From Treponema sp. (GTDB taxonomy: Bacteria; Spirochaetota; Spirochaetia; Treponematales; Breznakiellaceae), in contig JAITHQ010000051.1 in assembly GCA_031279925.1 (NCBI GenBank), forward strand, positions 1 to 6,957: a DNA stretch of 6,957 bases, written 5' to 3'. Under the pieces are notes generated by a model. That model searched no databases, had not been told where the DNA came from, and saw only the letters and a program-made list of their open reading frames with translations. Position 1 is the stretch's first letter, and each line of letters starts with the position of its first letter. A program made the position numbers and the translations under genes. Below, one piece after another: positions 5,235 to 6,957 of this stretch.

Positions 5235-6011
5235 CTATATACAGGTGAACGCGCCGTCGATTACAAAATCGGAACCGGTGGTAAAGGCGCTGGAATCACC
5301 GGCAAGGTAGACCGCAATGGCCTGAAGCTCCTCCGGTTTACCCAGCCGCTTGAGGGGCGACATCGCATTCCATTGCCCGATCAAAGGCTTCAAGGCCGGC
5401 GAATTCAGCGTCAGGTCTGTACCGATGTAGCCGGGGCTGATGCTGTTCACCCGTACCTTTTTCAGCGCCCATTCCACTGCCAGGGACTTGGTCAGTTGAA
5501 TCACTGCCGCTTTTGACGCGTTGTAGGAACACTGGGGCTGCGGCACATTGACGATATGCGCCGACATGGACGCGGTGTTGATAATAGAGCCGCCCCCCTG
5601 CTTGATCATCACCTTTCCGGCGGCCTGGGCGGTTAGGAAGACGCCGGTCAGGTTTACGCCGATTACCTTGTTCCAATCATCCAGGGTCATTTCCTCGGCG
5701 GGAATATTCATGCAAATTCCCGCATTACAGAACGCCGCGTCGATCCTGCCGAAATCCTTTAGGATCGTATCAATCATACTGTTCACGCTGGCGGGATCGG
5801 TAACATCCGCTTTAACGGCGATTATTTTCTTACCCGTTTCGGCGGCAATTTTTTCCGCCGCGACCCTGGCAGTATCAAGGTCGGTATCCGCCAACGCCAC
5901 ATTTGCCCCGGCCTCGGCCAGCGCGAGGGCTATGCTGTAACCTATGCCCCTGGCGCCGCCGGTAACAAATGTCTTTTTGTTGTCAAGCCGCAGTTTTTCG
6001 ATTATTCCCAT
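5235..6011 (-). CDS. NAD(H)-type short-chain dehydrogenase/reductase (classical SDR)
   Basis: This 258-residue protein has the full classical SDR set: TGGARGIG (17-24) for the nucleotide, Asp42 at the end of the second strand (favouring NAD over NADP), DV (69-70), NAG (96-98), Asn120, Ser148, and the catalytic Tyr163 and Lys167 in SYNASK, then ISPGYIGTDL (191-200). Length is typical. It resembles sugar-alcohol or keto-sugar reductases (sorbose reductase, gluconate 5-dehydrogenase and arabinitol dehydrogenase types), but the substrate is not set by the sequence. It is soluble and cytoplasmic. The ATG at 6009-6011 has AAAGGAG 8 nt upstream. It is transcribed alone, with a MITE-like element starting 4 bp after its stop. 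Its promoter block is a near copy of that of the symporter-esterase operon, so it probably acts on the product of that pathway. Confidence 0.93.
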   Translation of the reverse strand: MGIIEKLRLDNKKTFVTGGARGIGYSIALALAEAGANVALADTDLDTARVAAEKIAAETGKKIIAVKADVTDPASVNSMIDTILKDFGRIDAAFCNAGICMNIPAEEMTLDDWNKVIGVNLTGVFLTAQAAGKVMIKQGGGSIINTASMSAHIVNVPQPQCSYNASKAAVIQLTKSLAVEWALKKVRVNSISPGYIGTDLTLNSPALKPLIGQWNAMSPLKRLGKPEELQAIAVYLAGDSSAFTTGSDFVIDGAFTCI

Positions 6012-6030
6012 GATTTTAGCTCCTTTATTT

Positions 6031-6049
6031 GAAGCGTATTTTTCGCCTC
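6031..6049. promoter_or_regulatory. 19-bp dyad at the SDR transcription start
   Basis: GAAGCG (6031-6036) and CGCCTC (6044-6049) repeat the symporter dyad with one changed base. In the transcript the change turns an A-U pair into a G-U pair, so an RNA hairpin would survive while strict DNA symmetry is weakened. It again begins at about +1. Confidence 0.45.
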
Positions 6050-6053
6050 TCAG

Positions 6054-6085
6054 ATTATAGTAAATCGTATCTTAACTATTGTCAA
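6054..6085 (-). promoter_or_regulatory. Promoter of the SDR gene
   Basis: On the minus strand TTGACA (6080-6085) is followed after 17 bp by TACTAT (6057-6062), the position equivalent to the symporter -10 box. A perfect TATAAT (6054-6059) overlaps it but at 20-bp spacing. The start is near 6050 or 6047. Confidence 0.66.
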
Positions 6086-6116
6086 GAAGAAAAGAATAGC
6101 GGGTGGTATTTTAGAG

Positions 6117-6143
6117 GTAGCTATTAAATATCTATTCAGTAAC
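6117..6143. promoter_or_regulatory. Distal tandem GTARC sites of the SDR promoter
   Basis: GTAGC (6117) and GTAAC (6139) on the plus strand are direct repeats offset by 22 bp, the counterparts of 4744 and 4767. They lie between the two divergent promoters of this intergenic region. Binding by an AraC-type activator is only an inference. Confidence 0.36.
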
Positions 6144-6205
6144 TATTGGTTAGATTCAGAAAGGGTCAACAAAAATTGAATTTCTTAGAGGGTATTATAT
6201 TAAGG

Positions 6206-6245
6206 CCTTGGCAATATCAGGCAAGAAATTGGTAAGATTATGTCT
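6206..6245 (+). promoter_or_regulatory. Tandem operator-like element upstream of the DUF362 gene (copy 2)
   Basis: This matches the element before the HxlR gene at 37 of 40 positions. The direct motifs are TTGGCAATAT (6208-6217) and TTGGTAAGAT (6229-6238), again offset by 21 bp. It ends 23 bp before the predicted -10 box, exactly as in copy 1. The neighbouring sequence has diverged, so conservation is centred on the motif. Confidence 0.62.
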
Positions 6246-6273
6246 AGCGCGTCCCCCATCCCTCCGGTAAAGT
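6245..6273 (+). promoter_or_regulatory. Weak promoter of the DUF362 gene
   Basis: TAAAGT (6268-6273) occupies the place of the -10 box relative to the 40-bp element. The aligned -35 position, TAGCGC (6245-6250), has almost no consensus, as expected for a promoter that needs an activator bound next to it. The transcript would have a leader of about 20 nt. Confidence 0.38.
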
Positions 6274-6298
6274 AAAACCCAAAATGACAGGAGCATAT

Positions 6299-6957
6299 AT
6301 GAAAAAGAAGCTATCTATCGCGTTCTGCGCGGCGCTGCCATGCGCGGTATTGCTGCTTATCGCGGCAGGCGGCAGAGAGGCGCGGCAAAGCGACGCCGGA
6401 CAAACCATCACCGCGAATACAAGCGAACCCCATGCAGACGGTGAATCAGCGCCGGCTACAGGTAAAGCGCTGGTTGGCATCGGGCGGGGCGCTGACCATG
6501 CCGCCGTTACCGCGCAGGCAATCGCAAACGCCGGGGGCCTTGAACGCGTCGTCAGCAAAGGCGATACCGTTATTATCAAACCGAACCTTTCGTCATCGAG
6601 GGGAACGCCGTCCTATCCGGGCAACACCGATTACCGCATCGTGGCGGAGGTCGTCCGGCAAGTGCGCTCCCTGGGAGCCGCTCGCGTCATCATCGCCGAA
6701 GGCGCGGGCACCGGCACACCCCTCTCCGCCCCGCTCATTACCCAAATCAGATACAACACCATCGCGGGCGTGGAATTTCTGGACCTCAACACCATCCCGC
6801 GGGAGGACTGCTATTATGTCCGCTCTCCCCAGGGGCTCACCCGCGAGCCGATCTATATGCCGAAAATCTATGTGGACGCGGATGTTGTCATCGGTGTGCC
6901 GAAATTAAAAACAAACTATGCCGTCGGCCCCTCCCTGGGCCTCAAAAACGGATTCGG
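6299..6957 (+). CDS. DUF362 domain protein with N-terminal signal/anchor (3' end outside window)
   Basis: The frame is open for 219 codons to the right edge. Residues 1-22 form a signal-like segment: KKK, then a hydrophobic stretch to about 22. A low-complexity linker follows (about 25-55). From about 56 the DUF362 pattern appears: GKALVGIGRG, KGDTVIIKPNLSS (87-99), a TDYRIVAEVVRQVRSLGA helix (110-127), VIIAEGAG (130-137), ADVVIGVPKLKTN (194-206) and LGLKNGFG (213-220). DUF362 proteins are often linked to iron-sulfur ferredoxin domains; function is mostly unknown. The usual PKLKTH histidine is Asn206 here. The leader ends LLLIAAGGRE, like a lipoprotein signal in which the lipid-bearing cysteine is missing, so it may be membrane-anchored or cleaved elsewhere. 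AGGAG lies 5 nt before the ATG. It is divergent from the SDR gene and shares a 40-bp control element with the HxlR gene. Confidence 0.82.
   Translation, partial: MKKKLSIAFCAALPCAVLLLIAAGGREARQSDAGQTITANTSEPHADGESAPATGKALVGIGRGADHAAVTAQAIANAGGLERVVSKGDTVIIKPNLSSSRGTPSYPGNTDYRIVAEVVRQVRSLGAARVIIAEGAGTGTPLSAPLITQIRYNTIAGVEFLDLNTIPREDCYYVRSPQGLTREPIYMPKIYVDADVVIGVPKLKTNYAVGPSLGLKNGF

Larger units (their letters stand above)
6027..6149 (-). repeat. Promoter block of the SDR gene, paralogous to 4653-4777
   Basis: This is the second copy of the approximately 125-bp regulatory block. It preserves, in order from the gene outward, the 19-bp dyad, the A/T-rich -10 region, TTGACA, a pyrimidine tract and two tandem GTA(A/G)C sites. 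Coding sequences on either side are unrelated, so the similarity is confined to control DNA. Confidence 0.82.

Noticed and set aside
6432..6908. Plus-strand 158-codon open frame near the right edge
   Set aside because: It is a frame-shifted shadow of the DUF362 gene, whose own frame gives the conserved motifs and a good ribosome site.

Overview
The window looks like chromosomal DNA of an anaerobic, fermentative bacterium with roughly 50% G+C. The strongest clue is the left edge. It holds a small regulator of the iron-only hydrogenase system (TM1266 family) overlapping the first 36 codons of what is best read as hydG, the [FeFe]-hydrogenase maturase. The CACAGAT-type intergenic repeats and the sugar/ester gene content would suit a host-associated spirochaete such as a gut Treponema. 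That is an impression, and a Clostridia-like host is not excluded.

Layout. (1) 1-620, minus strand: a good sigma70-type promoter (592-620), a long rod-folding leader or small RNA of about 180 nt ending in a textbook intrinsic terminator (401-432), the TM1266-family gene (100-369), and the start of hydG. (2) 780-1306, plus strand: an HxlR-family regulator with its own promoter, preceded by a tandem 21-bp-spaced motif. (3) 1340-4627, minus strand: a four-gene operon, in order of transcription a GPH/MelB-type sugar:cation symporter, a BD-FAE-like alpha/beta hydrolase, an esterase-D/FrmB-like esterase and a tiny XapX-type membrane protein. (4) 4777-5234: a non-coding stretch largely filled by a MITE-like element (4889-5230) with about 19-bp terminal inverted repeats and nested palindromes. 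(5) 5235-6011, minus strand: a short-chain dehydrogenase/reductase (SDR). (6) 6299 to the right edge, plus strand: a DUF362 protein with an N-terminal signal or anchor segment, cut by the window end.

How the parts fit. Two promoter types each occur twice. A block of about 125 bp upstream of the symporter operon is repeated upstream of the SDR gene, including the -35 box, a 19-bp dyad at the likely transcription start and a distal tandem motif. The two transcription units are therefore probably one regulon: import of a glycoside or hexuronide-like compound, removal of acyl groups by cytoplasmic esterases, and oxidation or reduction of the product by the SDR. Separately, a 40-bp sequence upstream of the HxlR gene is repeated (37 of 40 identical) upstream of the DUF362 gene, at the same distance from the -10 box. 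This suggests that HxlR controls itself and the DUF362 gene. The two circuits meet head to head in the 287-bp SDR/DUF362 intergenic region. No phage, CRISPR array, tRNA or rRNA was seen.
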